From assembly GCF_003570725.1 (NCBI RefSeq), contig NZ_QWVS01000012.1, forward strand, positions 1 through 64,000: a stretch of DNA of 64,000 nucleotides, in the 5' to 3' direction. The notes under the pieces were generated by a model that saw nothing but the letters and a program-made list of their open reading frames with translations, had not been told where the DNA came from and made no database searches. Source of the stretch: Peribacillus asahii (GTDB taxonomy: Bacteria; Bacillota; Bacilli; Bacillales; DSM-1321). Shown here one piece after another: positions 30,311 through 39,621 of the stretch; positions within the stretch are counted from its first letter, which is position 1, and every line of letters starts with the position of its first letter. Made by a program: the position numbers and the translations under genes.

Positions 30311-30799
30311 TTGTAACTGTTCAATATATACATACGCTTCATCAATTTCTTCGAGTGTATATTTCTGCTTGCTTTTTAATGTAAAAATCTTCTCGATTAC
30401 CTCATCTTTTTCGAGCGTATCGAAAAATAATACGGTAGAAACAAGCTCTAAAAAGCGTGCATTTTGTTCGTTCATATCTAGCAAGCACTCTTCTAACATT
30501 GGCATATCCACTTCCTGCATCGATAAAAAGTCACGACCCGCTTCTGTAATGGAATAGCAGTATTGGTAATACCCAGCCCTTTTTTCTCTTACTTCATTTA
30601 AGTAGCCCATATTGCACAGCTCTTCAATTCGTAATGTTAGTTCCTCTGAATACGGTCCATAGAAATGGAACTGATATTTCTCTTGAAAGGGAAATGATAG
30701 CTTTTTCGCAATATAGACGATCTTTTGCAGTTTTTTTCGGCCAGAAATCTCTCCTGCAACAGAAATAGCATTTATAATTTTCGCATGATCCTTAAACAA
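30290..30799 (-). CDS. YwgA family protein
   Basis: 169-residue protein conserved in bacilli; function unknown. Residues 20-90 (GRKKLQKIVYIAKKLSFPFQ, YGPYSEEL, ITEAGRDFL) look like a winged-helix fold as in SocA/DUF4065-like proteins. The start is TTG 30799 with AAGGAG nine bases upstream. It follows the HD-domain gene and is probably in one transcript with it. Confidence 0.83.
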   Translation of the reverse strand: MFKDHAKIINAISVAGEISGRKKLQKIVYIAKKLSFPFQEKYQFHFYGPYSEELTLRIEELCNMGYLNEVREKRAGYYQYCYSITEAGRDFLSMQEVDMPMLEECLLDMNEQNARFLELVSTVLFFDTLEKDEVIEKIFTLKSKQKYTLEEIDEAYVYIEQLQEKAKLS

Positions 30800-30831
30800 G
30801 GCTCATCACTCCTTACCCAAATGTTCCTATC

Positions 30832-32139
30832 TTATTCCGGCAAATCCAATAGTCTTCGAATTTGTCTTTTTACAATTTTCTTTGTCGATTCATCGCGCAA
30901 TAAATCTTCAGGGAAATATAGCTTATGATCCGTTCTGCGCTTACCTGAAATAGCATCAACGATTTGTGATTCACGAGACAATTCACGAATCTCTCCGTTA
31001 TTCTTCAACAGATGAATCGGCAAACGCTCTTCTTCCTCACCTGGACGATAGAAATCATAGGGTAAATCGGATGAAGAATCGACCACGAGATAATATTCGG
31101 GATCAATGCCCGCTTTTTTAAATAACGTATTTAATTCCATTAACTTATTCATCTGTTCATTTGATGGGTGAAATTCCACATACTTAAACAATCTACGATT
31201 TGCAAACCGACTACATAAATCCTTTAAAATGGCATCCTCTTCATTTTCCCAGCATTGAAAATAATAGAGCATCACGGCTTCATCCATTTTTAAATAATCC
31301 GCTAACGTCACATGCCCGTTAAACATCGAATAAAAATGGACAGGCTCTTGAGCGAACGTATAGCCTGACTCCGATAAGTATTTCGCTCTATGCAAAATCT
31401 TTGTTAAAATCACTTCCGCACTGCGCGTTACTGGATGAAAGTAGACTTGCCAATACATTTGATAACGACTCATGATGTAATCTTCCACAGCATGCATCCC
31501 GCTTTGCTTAATAACAACCTGCTCTTCGCGAGGACGCATAACACGCAGAATCCGCTCCATATCAAAATGGCCGTAGCTAACACCTGTAAAATACGCATCA
31601 CGCTGCAAGTAATCCATACGATCTGCATCAATTTGGCTTGAAATTAAACTGACAACTAACTTATTTGCATATGTTTTGGCAATAACTTCTGCGACTTTTT
31701 TCGGGAAATCCTCCGCCACTTTTTTTAACACAGCATTCACTTCTGTATCACCAAGAATAATTTGCTGAGTAAACTGCTCATGGTCCAAATTAAATACTTT
31801 TTCAAAAGAATGAGAGAATGGCCCATGCCCTAAATCATGCAAAAGAGCCGCACATAAAGAAAGAAGCCGTTCCTCCTGCTTCCATTCTTGTCGATTCACA
31901 AATACATCATCTACAATACGACGCACAATTTCATACACACCAAGTGAATGATTAAACCGACTATGTTCAGCTCCATGAAATGTCAAATAAGTTGTACCTA
32001 GCTGCTTAATTCGACGCAATCGTTGAAATTCCTTCGTCCCTATTAAATCCCAAATCACCCGATCACGAACGTGAATATAGCGATGCACTGGATCTTTAAA
32101 CACTTTCTCTTCCATTAATTTTTCATGGGAATACTTCAT
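30832..32139 (-). CDS. HD-domain phosphohydrolase (YwfO)
   Basis: 435-residue HD-superfamily protein. It has H-(HD)-D ligands: HSRFNHSLGV, LLHDLGHGPFSHSFE and a later QIDADRMDYLQRD. This architecture is that of dGTPase/SAMHD1-like enzymes; the substrate is inferred to be a nucleotide triphosphate. The ATG follows GAGAGGC. Synteny with ywgA matches B. subtilis. Confidence 0.88.
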   Translation of the reverse strand: MKYSHEKLMEEKVFKDPVHRYIHVRDRVIWDLIGTKEFQRLRRIKQLGTTYLTFHGAEHSRFNHSLGVYEIVRRIVDDVFVNRQEWKQEERLLSLCAALLHDLGHGPFSHSFEKVFNLDHEQFTQQIILGDTEVNAVLKKVAEDFPKKVAEVIAKTYANKLVVSLISSQIDADRMDYLQRDAYFTGVSYGHFDMERILRVMRPREEQVVIKQSGMHAVEDYIMSRYQMYWQVYFHPVTRSAEVILTKILHRAKYLSESGYTFAQEPVHFYSMFNGHVTLADYLKMDEAVMLYYFQCWENEEDAILKDLCSRFANRRLFKYVEFHPSNEQMNKLMELNTLFKKAGIDPEYYLVVDSSSDLPYDFYRPGEEEERLPIHLLKNNGEIRELSRESQIVDAISGKRRTDHKLYFPEDLLRDESTKKIVKRQIRRLLDLPE

Positions 32140-32287
32140 AAGCGCCTCTCTTTTTTAAAATCATTTCTATCAATTATAGCTTGTTTCCCTTTAAAAGCCT
32201 ATCTTTACAGCAAGAAATGCGGCTAAAATTGTAAGAAGTCTGGAATAAATCTTCTATTAAAGAGGCATCCTACCTATGCATTCGCGA

Positions 32288-32322
32288 TAAAAAATCACCA
32301 CGCCAATCAACTACGAGGTGAT
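32288..32322 (-). terminator. Terminator of the DUF1450 gene
   Basis: ATCACC (minus) pairs with GGTGAT, followed by TTTTTTA. Loop of 17 bases. Confidence 0.7.
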
Positions 32323-32336
32323 GATGATACAGTACA

Positions 32337-32558
32337 TTATTTAAGCTTCTTATCTATCTTATCCATTAACTCATCTTCTGTTGGCGCTGCTACTGGACGA
32401 TTATTCACAAAAGCAAAAGATTTCTTTCTTCCTGGACCACAATAGGATTGGCAGCCCACTTCAATCTTTGCATCCGGGTCTAGCTTTTGTAAACGAGGTA
32501 CCAAAGTTTTGATATTAACTGCCTGGCAGTCATCACACACTCGGAATTCATTAGCCAT
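32337..32558 (-). CDS. DUF1450 small Cys-rich protein
   Basis: 73-residue protein with four cysteines: CDDC near the start and CQSYCGPG in the middle, suggesting a metal site or thioredoxin-like mini-fold. Ends in Lys-rich [10 protein letters not shown]. Family members are uncharacterised. I used the ATG at 32558 ([11 protein letters not shown]); GGATGG lies about 11 bases upstream. Confidence 0.85.
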   Translation of the reverse strand: MANEFRVCDDCQAVNIKTLVPRLQKLDPDAKIEVGCQSYCGPGRKKSFAFVNNRPVAAPTEDELMDKIDKKLK

Positions 32559-32881
32559 CCTTCGTTTACCATCCTTTCTATATATAAACAATCTACTCTT
32601 TATATTTATATTTAAATAACTAAATGGTATTTTACCGCTTCTACTTGTTTATTTCAAGAGGTGAACATGCACCGAATATACGCTCCTTTTCCTACTTTTT
32701 ACAAAAGTCATATATGAGTAACAATCTAAAGCAGTCAAATAAAAACTACTATCCTTTTAACTTTTATGAATAAAATTTCCCGAACCTGTCCAAACTGATT
32801 AGTAAAATACAACAATGTTCCTAAACTTCAATATCATCAATTTATCATTTTTAGATAGTACAAGAAAGGAAGTATGCGCTT

Positions 32882-33598
32882 ATGAAAATTCGGCAAGATG
32901 CTTGGACAGAAGAAGACGATTTATTATTAGCAGAGACGGTACTACGTCATGTTCGTGAAGGAAGCACACAATTAAATGCTTTTGAAGAGGTGGGCGACAA
33001 ATTAAACCGGACTTCAGCTGCATGCGGTTTTCGCTGGAATGCGGTTGTTCGTCATAACTATGATAAAGCTCTATCACTCGCCAAAAAACAACGAAAGCAA
33101 CGTCAAAGAATTTTAGGAAAAGACCAAGGTGGAAAGAAGAAGTTATTATATACACCACCTACCCCTACTATAGCAGACATTACTGTACCAAAAGGCGAGC
33201 CTAATGAAGTTGAACTAACATTAGAAACTAGCAATTATGAGGACGGTAAAGCGGAAACTACGGTTCACAATTATGCACTCACAGAAACAACACTGACACT
33301 CGATACAGTCATTTCATTCCTCGAAACAATGAATGGACGTATGCTGCAAGCGGAAGTGTTAAAAACAGAGAATGAACGTTTAAAGCTTGAAATTAAAGAA
33401 TTAAAAAAGCGGAATGAAGAACTTGAAGGGAAAGTTAATCATTTAGAACAAAATACGGGCTTAATTCAAGAAGATTATGAAACTCTGATGAAGATTATGA
33501 ACCGGGCAAGAAAGCTTGTTTTATTAGAAGAAGATGAGCGCCCAACAACGAAATTTAAAATGGACCGCAATGGAAATTTAGAAAAAATGGCGGAATAA
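32882..33598 (+). CDS. RsfA-family prespore-specific transcriptional regulator
   Basis: 238 residues with an N-terminal Myb/SANT-like DNA-binding domain (about 1-60: [40 protein letters not shown]) and a C-terminal coiled coil (about 150-205). B. subtilis RsfA is a sigma-F-dependent forespore regulator; here the gene lies at the matching locus (ywfN). The ATG follows AAAGGAAGT. Confidence 0.9.
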   Translation: MKIRQDAWTEEDDLLLAETVLRHVREGSTQLNAFEEVGDKLNRTSAACGFRWNAVVRHNYDKALSLAKKQRKQRQRILGKDQGGKKKLLYTPPTPTIADITVPKGEPNEVELTLETSNYEDGKAETTVHNYALTETTLTLDTVISFLETMNGRMLQAEVLKTENERLKLEIKELKKRNEELEGKVNHLEQNTGLIQEDYETLMKIMNRARKLVLLEEDERPTTKFKMDRNGNLEKMAE

Positions 33599-33922
33599 GA
33601 GAGCAAGATTTTCTTATACTATCTGAATGTATACTAAACGAAAGATAGTATAGAAAAAGGTTATATATAAACAATTTGGTTTTCGACAGTCTCTTATCTA
33701 ATTTTTTGGCCCCTGTTTTCTCTTTGTTTCATGGAGCTAGAGCTGCCTTTTAGCGTAGCTGAAAGGCGGGTGAGACCGTAATCCCACATGAGCAGGAGCC
33801 AAATCAACAGCGTATTCAAATAAACATTCTTATGCCCCTTTAACAAGTTGAACATGTACGGTAATAAGATACGTCTTTTCCTTTCAACATAAACTACTGC
33901 CTATGAGCAGTTTAAAATAACT
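33599..33922. other. Gene-free stretch after the rsfA-like gene
   Basis: No ORF with a start site is seen. It includes a family 1 interspersed repeat (33,736-33,812, reverse orientation) and leads into a strong terminator, so a small untranslated RNA cannot be excluded. Confidence 0.5.
33736..33812 (-). repeat. Degenerate interspersed repeat, family 1 copy
   Basis: On the minus strand GCTGTTGATTTGGCTCCTGC, CATGTGGGATTACGGTCTCA and CCCGCCTTTCAGCTACGC follow in order. These blocks recur at 60,630-60,705 and partly at 9,129 and 21,515. Confidence 0.45.
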
Positions 33923-33974
33923 AAAACTCTGTTTATCCTCTTAACAATATGGAAGAGAATAAACAGAGTTTTTT
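33923..33974 (+). terminator. Strong terminator with no gene directly before it
   Basis: AAAACTCTGTTTAT and ATAAACAGAGTTTTTT pair, with inner CTCTT/AAGAG, followed by AT-rich sequence. It is 325 bases after the rsfA-like stop. Confidence 0.8.
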
Positions 33975-34163
33975 ATCATATAAATGAATCTTAAAACTTG
34001 TGTATCCCCAAAGAACACACGACTCTTATATAGAAACTTAACTTTTTTCATAAAATTCCCTAAATAGTCTCCATAATTCTTCATAATTTTCGGAATAATC
34101 TGTTTACTTACACATAAAGAGCCCTTATAATAAATGTATACTTTTCTAAGGAGGGATGGAAAG

Positions 34164-34487
34164 ATGAGAAAAACAAAAGTTTTTTATGGCGTATTGCTGC
34201 TTGTCTTTTTGTCCTTCTTAGTTACTCAATATACGGGCGAAAATACGAAAGCTTTAGATTTGCATGAAAGCAAAGCAATCACCGCCTTTAATGGGGACGT
34301 CCAAGACTTTCCTTCAAAAGATGATAATAAGAAACATCCTTTCACTCCAATAAATATTTTACAATTCTTTATCTATTTATCTCTTGTTTTTATCTCATTC
34401 AATGTCTTATTAACTCAAACCCGCAATAAACTTATTTTCTTTACACCCATTTTTTATCAGGCGAATTATCTAATACGTACTCCTTGA
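34164..34487 (+). CDS. Hypothetical membrane protein (107 aa)
   Basis: No family recognised. The protein starts MRKTKVFYGVLLLVFLSFLV, a likely signal anchor (residues 4-22), followed by a polar region with Asp/Lys (residues 25-60), then a second hydrophobic segment (about 62-85) and a basic end. AAGGAGGG lies 8 bases before the ATG. It is followed closely by a 39-residue membrane protein, and both share one terminator, so the two look like a small operon. Confidence 0.65.
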   Translation: MRKTKVFYGVLLLVFLSFLVTQYTGENTKALDLHESKAITAFNGDVQDFPSKDDNKKHPFTPINILQFFIYLSLVFISFNVLLTQTRNKLIFFTPIFYQANYLIRTP

Positions 34488-34520
34488 TTTTTTTTAAAAA
34501 AATTACAAGGGGGAATATAT

Positions 34521-34640
34521 ATGTGGATTCGTTTTTTAATGATGGGGTTCTTTTCACTTACAGCATTTAGCTTTCTTTTTTATCAAGGAATTGAAATTTC
34601 CCATGCATTTTTAGATTACTTTAAAAAGAATAATTTATAA
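34521..34640 (+). CDS. Very small membrane protein (39 aa)
   Basis: MWIRFLMMGFFSLTAFSFLF followed by YQGIEISHAFLDYFKKNNL. One hydrophobic helix (about 4-22) and an amphipathic charged end. AAGGGGG seven bases before the ATG is a strong Shine-Dalgarno. It lies 33 bases after the 107-residue protein, and a terminator follows. I do not recognise it. Confidence 0.6.
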   Translation: MWIRFLMMGFFSLTAFSFLFYQGIEISHAFLDYFKKNNL

Positions 34641-34660
34641 TCTAAATTCATTCGACTATA

Positions 34661-34705
34661 GGGCGATTCTCTAATATTCATTCAAGGGGGATCGTCTTTT
34701 TTATT
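34661..34705 (+). terminator. Terminator after the small membrane protein pair
   Basis: GGCGATTCTC pairs with GGGGATCGTC (three G-U pairs), followed by TTTTTTATTT. Confidence 0.7.
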
Positions 34706-34797
34706 TACTCAATCTCACTATGGCGGCTGTTAGTATTCCATTCCGCGCCATTACAATTTGCTCATGGAAGAATGATTATACTACACTTTTGAAAAAA

Positions 34798-34840
34798 GAA
34801 GAGTCACCGAAAGGGAATTTCTCTCTTTCGATGACTCTTC
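34798..34840 (-). terminator. Terminator of lipL
   Basis: GAAGAGTCACCGAAAG pairs with CTTTCGATGACTCTTC with one mismatch; TTTTTTC follows on the minus strand. Confidence 0.85.
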
Positions 34841-34909
34841 TCTGTGATTAATCTAAACGAGCCAGTTTCTCTTTTCTTGATATCTTGCTCCAGATACCTT
34901 CTACTTTTC

Positions 34910-35749
34910 TTACTTTGGCATCGCCTTGTCATTTCTCTCTTTAATTCTTGTTAAATAAGACTCAAATAATGGTTGCTCTTCCACGGTTAGAGGTAGCATC
35001 TGAACTTGTCCAGTATGTGTTTGGAGTACTTGTAAAAAGCGCTTTATTACATCAGATATCGTAAGACGGGTTTGAAGTAATTCTTCTAGGGATGCCATCA
35101 CATCGGGTTGAATATCCGGATATGTAAATTTCGTTTTTGTCTCCGCAAGCGCTGCATGATAAAACTCTTTGATTAGCTGTGCTCGTTTAGAGCCGCTTCC
35201 ACTGACACAAAGATAGATTTGAACAGCAACGCCATTTCGAATACGGCGCTGTGAAATACCCGCGAATTTTTGACCAGCAATGCTTAAATCGTAGCTGCCA
35301 GGACAATAAGAACCAACAATCTCTTTCGCTTCAATCTCTACCGCAAAATCAGCAAACATAAGCCTAATTAAGTCCCACATTGTGTCGTAACCACGATTGA
35401 TATCAATTCGATGTTCTGTTTCAGGAAAAACTAATGATAGATTTAATACACCCTCATCTAGTACAACAGCAAGCCCCCCTGAATTTCGAACAATCGCTTG
35501 AAAACCATGTCTATCCAACACATCAATACCTTGTTTAAGAAAAGGAAGCTTTGTATCTTGAATGCCTAATACGACGGTTTGATGATGAACCCATGCTCTA
35601 GCAACAGCGGTCGTTTGCTCTGCCCCAACTAAAGCGCAAAGCGTATCATCCATCGCAAAGGACTCCAACGCATGAAACTTTGAACCGAGAGATGACTGGT
35701 CAATCACTCTCCACTCTCGCTGCACTAACAAAGAATCTGTCTCACGCAT
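34910..35749 (-). CDS. lipL: Octanoyl-[GcvH]:protein N-octanoyltransferase
   Basis: Transfers octanoyl from GcvH to the E2 subunits in the Bacillus lipoate assembly route. The 279-residue BPL/LPL-fold protein has [13 protein letters not shown], the nucleophile Cys149 in [16 protein letters not shown], and the lysine a dozen residues later. The ATG follows AAGGGGAG. It is located beside pta, as ywfL in B. subtilis. Confidence 0.93.
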   Translation of the reverse strand: MRETDSLLVQREWRVIDQSSLGSKFHALESFAMDDTLCALVGAEQTTAVARAWVHHQTVVLGIQDTKLPFLKQGIDVLDRHGFQAIVRNSGGLAVVLDEGVLNLSLVFPETEHRIDINRGYDTMWDLIRLMFADFAVEIEAKEIVGSYCPGSYDLSIAGQKFAGISQRRIRNGVAVQIYLCVSGSGSKRAQLIKEFYHAALAETKTKFTYPDIQPDVMASLEELLQTRLTISDVIKRFLQVLQTHTGQVQMLPLTVEEQPLFESYLTRIKERNDKAMPK

Positions 35750-35794
35750 ATCGATCTCCCCTTCAATAAGTTATCAACAATTTATCCACACCAC

Positions 35795-36766
35795 TTAAAG
35801 TGACTGAGCCGCTGTAATAATTGCTAATTTATACACGTCTTCTTCGCTGCAACCGCGGGATAAATCATTAACTGGGCGATTAAGGCCTTGTAAAATTGGA
35901 CCGACTGCTTCAAAATTGCCAAGACGTTGAACCATTTTGTAGCCGATATTACCCGCTTCAAGACTTGGAAAAACGAATACATTAGCGTTTCCGTGAAGAG
36001 GTGAATTCGGTGCTTTACTTTTTGCAACAGCTGGTATGAAGGCAGCGTCAAATTGAATTTCACCATCGACAACAAGCTGTGGATCCATCTCATGTACTAG
36101 CTGTACAGCTTTAACGACTTTTTCTGTTTCAGGTGAAACAGCAGATCCCTTTGTTGAAAAGCTTAATAGAGCTACACGTGGCTCAATATCAAACATTTGA
36201 CCTGTTTTCGCACTTTCCACCGCGATTTCAGCTAAATCTTGGCTATCTGGAGAAATATTGATGGCACAGTCTGCGAATACGTATTTCTCTTCCCCGCGCA
36301 CCATAATAAATACACCAGAGGTTTTTTGAATACCAGGCTTTGTTTTAATAATTTGAAGAGCTGGACGAACCGTATCAGCTGTAGAGTGCGCAGCACCGCT
36401 TACCATTCCATGTGCATCATTCAGATGAACAAGCATCGTGCCGAAATAGTTTCCATCTAATAGGATTTGGCGCGCTTGCTCCTCTGTCACCTTTCCTTTT
36501 CGAACTTCTACAAAAGCTGCAATCATTTTATCCATGTCTGGATATTTTTTCGGATCATACAATTCTACCGATTCTAAAGAAACCTTTAATTGATCCGCTT
36601 TCTGCTGAATCTCTTCGATGTCTCCAATTAAAATTGGAGTTAATAATTTCTCGTTGGCAAGTCGAGCTGCAGCGGCAAGGATACGCTCATCTAATCCTTC
36701 TGGAAAGACGATTTTTACATTTTCTTTAGAGATCTTCTCTTCTAAAATCTTAAATAAATCACTCAT
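35795..36766 (-). CDS. pta: Phosphate acetyltransferase
   Basis: Converts acetyl-CoA and phosphate to acetyl phosphate in overflow metabolism. The 323-residue short-form Pta starts MSDLFKILEEKISKENVKIV and has GMVSGAAHSTADTVRPALQI, SFSTKGSA and PLHGNANVFVFPSLEAGNIG. The ATG follows TAAGGAGG. A cre-like site lies 120-135 bases upstream, as in B. subtilis, where CcpA activates pta. Confidence 0.96.
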   Translation of the reverse strand: MSDLFKILEEKISKENVKIVFPEGLDERILAAAARLANEKLLTPILIGDIEEIQQKADQLKVSLESVELYDPKKYPDMDKMIAAFVEVRKGKVTEEQARQILLDGNYFGTMLVHLNDAHGMVSGAAHSTADTVRPALQIIKTKPGIQKTSGVFIMVRGEEKYVFADCAINISPDSQDLAEIAVESAKTGQMFDIEPRVALLSFSTKGSAVSPETEKVVKAVQLVHEMDPQLVVDGEIQFDAAFIPAVAKSKAPNSPLHGNANVFVFPSLEAGNIGYKMVQRLGNFEAVGPILQGLNRPVNDLSRGCSEEDVYKLAIITAAQSL

Positions 36767-36887
36767 TGCTACATCCTCCTTAATGTATACGATTCCCTTC
36801 TCTGTTCGCTCATTATGTATGGCGAGAAACGTATGGTTTTTGGTATAACTTAAGAATACTCTAGGATGTATTAAAATTCCATACTTA

Positions 36888-36901
36888 TTAAACCGCTTTC
36901 A
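36888..36901 (-). promoter_or_regulatory. cre-like CcpA site upstream of pta
   Basis: Minus strand TGAAAGCGGTTTAA matches 12 of 14 positions of TGWAARCGYTWNCW and is close to the known B. subtilis pta cre (TGAAAGCGCTATAA as I remember it). Confidence 0.65.
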
Positions 36902-37051
36902 AACTATTTTCATGGTTTTAAATGATTCCCTTAATGGGAAAACTCTATTTATGAAATTTTTTCGAACATTGTCAATTGATTGTTTAAAGACAAATCTATT
37001 ATGAAAACTATGTTATATTAAAGGTATCTTAACACTTTAGGAGTGATTGTA

Positions 37052-37801
37052 ATGAGTGAAGCAGCACAAACTCTAGATGGTTGGTATTGTTTGCACGATT
37101 TTCGCCTAATTGATTGGGCTTCTTGGAAAACGCTTTCGAGCGATGAACGCCAATTAGCGATTTCAGAATTCCAAGGTTTACTAGACAAATGGAATACAAC
37201 ACAAAGCAACAATGAAGGAAGTCACGCTCTTTATTCAATCGTTGGTCAAAAAGCAGACTTTATGCTTATGTTTGCTCGTCCTACAATGGAAGAATTAAAT
37301 GCGATTGAAAATGAATTCAATAAAACAAAGCTGGCTGAATATACAATTCCAGCCTATTCTTATGTTTCTGTCGTTGAGTTAAGCAACTACTTAGCAGGTG
37401 GAGACGGGGAAGATCCGTATCAAAATCCACATGTACGCGCTCGACTATATCCAACTCTGCCAAAAGCCAAACATGTATGCTTCTATCCAATGGATAAGCG
37501 TCGCCAAGGAGATGATAACTGGTACATGCTTAGCATGGATGAGCGCAAAAGCTTAATGCGTTCTCACGGTATGATTGGCCGCAGCTATGCAGGAAAAGTA
37601 AAACAAATCATTTCGGGTTCTGTCGGTTTTGATGACTACGAATGGGGTGTTACACTTTTTGCAGATGATGTACTTCAATTTAAGAAATTAGTATACGAAA
37701 TGCGCTTTGATGAAGTAAGCGCTCGCTATGGAGAGTTCGGTTCGTTCTTCGTTGGAAATATTTTAACAGAAGAATCTATTCCATCCTTCCTATATGTTTA
37801 A
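37052..37801 (+). CDS. hemQ: Coproheme decarboxylase HemQ
   Basis: Final step of the coproporphyrin-dependent haem route of Gram-positives: decarboxylates coproheme III to haem b. The 249 residues form two ferredoxin-like halves of the chlorite-dismutase superfamily; [20 protein letters not shown] contains the proximal His, and [13 protein letters not shown] precedes it. The ATG at 37052 follows AGGAG. It is divergent from pta, as ywfI in B. subtilis. Confidence 0.95.
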   Translation: MSEAAQTLDGWYCLHDFRLIDWASWKTLSSDERQLAISEFQGLLDKWNTTQSNNEGSHALYSIVGQKADFMLMFARPTMEELNAIENEFNKTKLAEYTIPAYSYVSVVELSNYLAGGDGEDPYQNPHVRARLYPTLPKAKHVCFYPMDKRRQGDDNWYMLSMDERKSLMRSHGMIGRSYAGKVKQIISGSVGFDDYEWGVTLFADDVLQFKKLVYEMRFDEVSARYGEFGSFFVGNILTEESIPSFLYV

Positions 37802-37804
37802 TTA

Positions 37805-37848
37805 AGAAAAGCAGAAACGGCTCGATCAATCAGCCGTTGGAGCTAGAC
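37805..37848 (-). repeat. Short family 2 intergenic repeat
   Basis: Minus strand TAGCTCCAACGGCTGATTGA then TCGAGCCGTTTCTGCTTTTC, a collapsed version of the element at 22,593-22,748 with its interior missing. Confidence 0.55.
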
Positions 37849-37876
37849 ATTAAGAAACGTGCAAGTGCATTAAGTG

Positions 37877-37901
37877 AGCTCTCGATTATTCGAGGGCTTT
37901 T
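37877..37901 (+). terminator. Terminator of hemQ
   Basis: AGCTCTCGA pairs with TCGAGGGCT (one G-U) followed by TTTTC. Confidence 0.65.
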
Positions 37902-38094
37902 CATATTCCATATGAAATTAAAATTTCTTCTAGCATAATCCAACCCTTTCCCCCATAAATTTGAAATAGTGATAATTTTAACAGCTTATCACTTACTAAT
38001 CTTTATACAACATACTGCCTTCCCAACCAACACAATCCGAATGCCCAAGTGTTTCTCAAACCTTTTAAATATTGATTAATTAGGAGGGAATACC

Positions 38095-38649
38095 ATGTCA
38101 CAAAATAATAACCCAAACCCTTATGGAGTGTATCCTTATGGCGGTCCTTACCCGCCTTTTGAAAGTCCAGATGCTGCTTATAGACAAGGGGAAGGCTATC
38201 AACAAGGGTATATGCCACAGCAGCAAATGTCTTTTCCACAACAGCAGGCACCTTTTCCACCGCAACAGCAACAGCAACAAGCACCTTTTCCGCAACAACA
38301 AGCAGGTTCGCAAGGTTCCTTACCAACAGGCCAGCCTCCAGGAGGACCTGAAGTCCCTGGTATGCTTCCTGTCGAACAATCTTATATTGAAAACATTCTC
38401 CGCTTAAATAAAGGAAAGCTTGCCACCGTTTATGCAACTTTTGAGAATAACAGAGAATGGAATGCAAAAAAATTCAAAGGGATTATTGAAGCGGCTGGAC
38501 GTGACCATCTCATTCTTAGTGATCCACAAAGCGGACAACGTTACTTAATTCCAATGGTATACGTAGACTACATTACATTTGATGAAGAAATTGAATATGA
38601 ATATCCATTTGGAGGTGGTTCCAATTTAACCTCCTTCCCACCGAGATAA
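38095..38649 (+). CDS. gerQ: Spore coat protein GerQ
   Basis: Coat protein required for localisation of the germination lytic enzyme CwlJ and cross-linked by transglutaminase Tgl. The 184 residues have a disordered Gln/Pro-rich first half (PQQQ repeats, residues 20-85) and a conserved C-terminal domain (QSYIENILRLNKGKLATVYA to YEYPFGGGSNLTSFPPR). There is no lysine before the conserved domain, unlike the lysines near the start of B. subtilis GerQ. The ATG follows AGGAGGGA. Confidence 0.94.
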   Translation: MSQNNNPNPYGVYPYGGPYPPFESPDAAYRQGEGYQQGYMPQQQMSFPQQQAPFPPQQQQQQAPFPQQQAGSQGSLPTGQPPGGPEVPGMLPVEQSYIENILRLNKGKLATVYATFENNREWNAKKFKGIIEAAGRDHLILSDPQSGQRYLIPMVYVDYITFDEEIEYEYPFGGGSNLTSFPPR

Positions 38650-38689
38650 AAAAAGCTGGTGAAAGGCATAAACCTTTCACCAGCTTTTT
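38649..38689. terminator. Bidirectional terminator between gerQ and ywdK
   Basis: AAAAAGCTGGTGAAAGG and CCTTTCACCAGCTTTTT pair perfectly over a six-base loop. Confidence 0.92.
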
Positions 38690-38694
38690 GATTT

Positions 38695-39060
38695 TTACAA
38701 TTTATAGACCGCAATAATCATAAGAACCCATGCTGCTAAGAAAGCAACCCCACCAATTGGCGTAATGGCACCTAATACCTTAATCTGTGTCACAGCTAAG
38801 ACGTATAGACTGCCTGAGAAAATAATAATCCCTGCAAACATCAGCCAGCCAGACCAATTAATAAGAGAACCCGAAACTTTTCCGGCAAGTAAACCAATCG
38901 CTAGTAAACCACCTGCATGAAACATTTGATATTGAACGGCTTTTCCCCATATATTCAAATATTTATCCGGAATTTTCCCTTCTAAACCATGTGCTCCAAA
39001 TGCTCCTAAAGCGACCGCTAGAAACCCATTGATCGCTCCTAAAATAATAAACAGCTTCAT
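38695..39060 (-). CDS. DUF423 membrane protein (YwdK)
   Basis: 121 residues, four predicted transmembrane helices (about 2-20, 45-62, 68-88, 98-120), with [19 protein letters not shown] in the first loop. DUF423 proteins are conserved and uncharacterised. The ATG follows GAGGAGAG. Confidence 0.88.
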   Translation of the reverse strand: MKLFIILGAINGFLAVALGAFGAHGLEGKIPDKYLNIWGKAVQYQMFHAGGLLAIGLLAGKVSGSLINWSGWLMFAGIIIFSGSLYVLAVTQIKVLGAITPIGGVAFLAAWVLMIIAVYKL

Positions 39061-39078
39061 CTTATCTCTCCTCTATGT

Positions 39079-39348
39079 TTAAAAATCCAATAACGAACTT
39101 CCGTTAGCCCCTTCTACCTTTACTCGCTCTGTTATAGGGACTGCTGTTGTATGTTGCACAGTCGTCATCTGCTTCACGGGTTGACTTATGTGCAGTGGAG
39201 AAGTTGACGGCTGCTCATTCACCATCACCTCACACAGTGCTTGTACAGCCATTATGTATCCTTTTAATGCGTCTTCAGAGTCTGCCTGCTTTGCCTTTGC
39301 AACAAGCTCCTCCATCTTTTCTAACACTTGCTTCGATGAGATTTGCAA
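39079..39348 (-). CDS. YwdI family protein
   Basis: 89-residue cytosolic protein: a helical N-terminus (MQISSKQVLEKMEELVAKAK) and a disordered Thr/Val/Pro-rich rest ending SSLLDF. Function unknown; conserved next to ung in bacilli. Start is TTG 39348 with AGGTGA seven bases upstream. Confidence 0.82.
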   Translation of the reverse strand: MQISSKQVLEKMEELVAKAKQADSEDALKGYIMAVQALCEVMVNEQPSTSPLHISQPVKQMTTVQHTTAVPITERVKVEGANGSSLLDF

Positions 39349-39420
39349 TTCTATTCACCTCGCCTATTAGGTCTTATTTAGCATATCAAAAATTCCCCTT
39401 CAACAGAAACAATGTGCATG

Positions 39421-39600
39421 CTAGATTTTCCCCCTCTTTCGCTTATCTTCAAATTTCAGACACACTTCTCCTGACGAGCGAAAGACATCTAGAGATGGTA
39501 AGTTTGGTGTTTTAAATTGAAAAGCGCGACACCCTTTCGGAAATTTCATATCCCATGTGACAAAATAATGCTTACATGCCATACAATTTACCCTTTTCAT
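39421..39600 (-). CDS. Small Cys-containing protein downstream of ung (59 aa)
   Basis: MKRVNCMACKHYFVTWDMKF starts with CxxC; further cysteines occur at about 24 and 47, so a small zinc-ribbon or Fe-S site is possible. The pattern CKHYFVTWD...PxGCRAF...F...SG..C..F recurs in small bacterial proteins as I remember it. AGGGAAGGGAG lies ten bases before the ATG. It begins 21 bases after the ung stop, so it is probably cotranscribed with ung. Function unknown. Confidence 0.7.
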   Translation of the reverse strand: MKRVNCMACKHYFVTWDMKFPKGCRAFQFKTPNLPSLDVFRSSGEVCLKFEDKRKRGKI

Positions 39601-39621
39601 TAACCGGTTTCTCCCTTCCCT

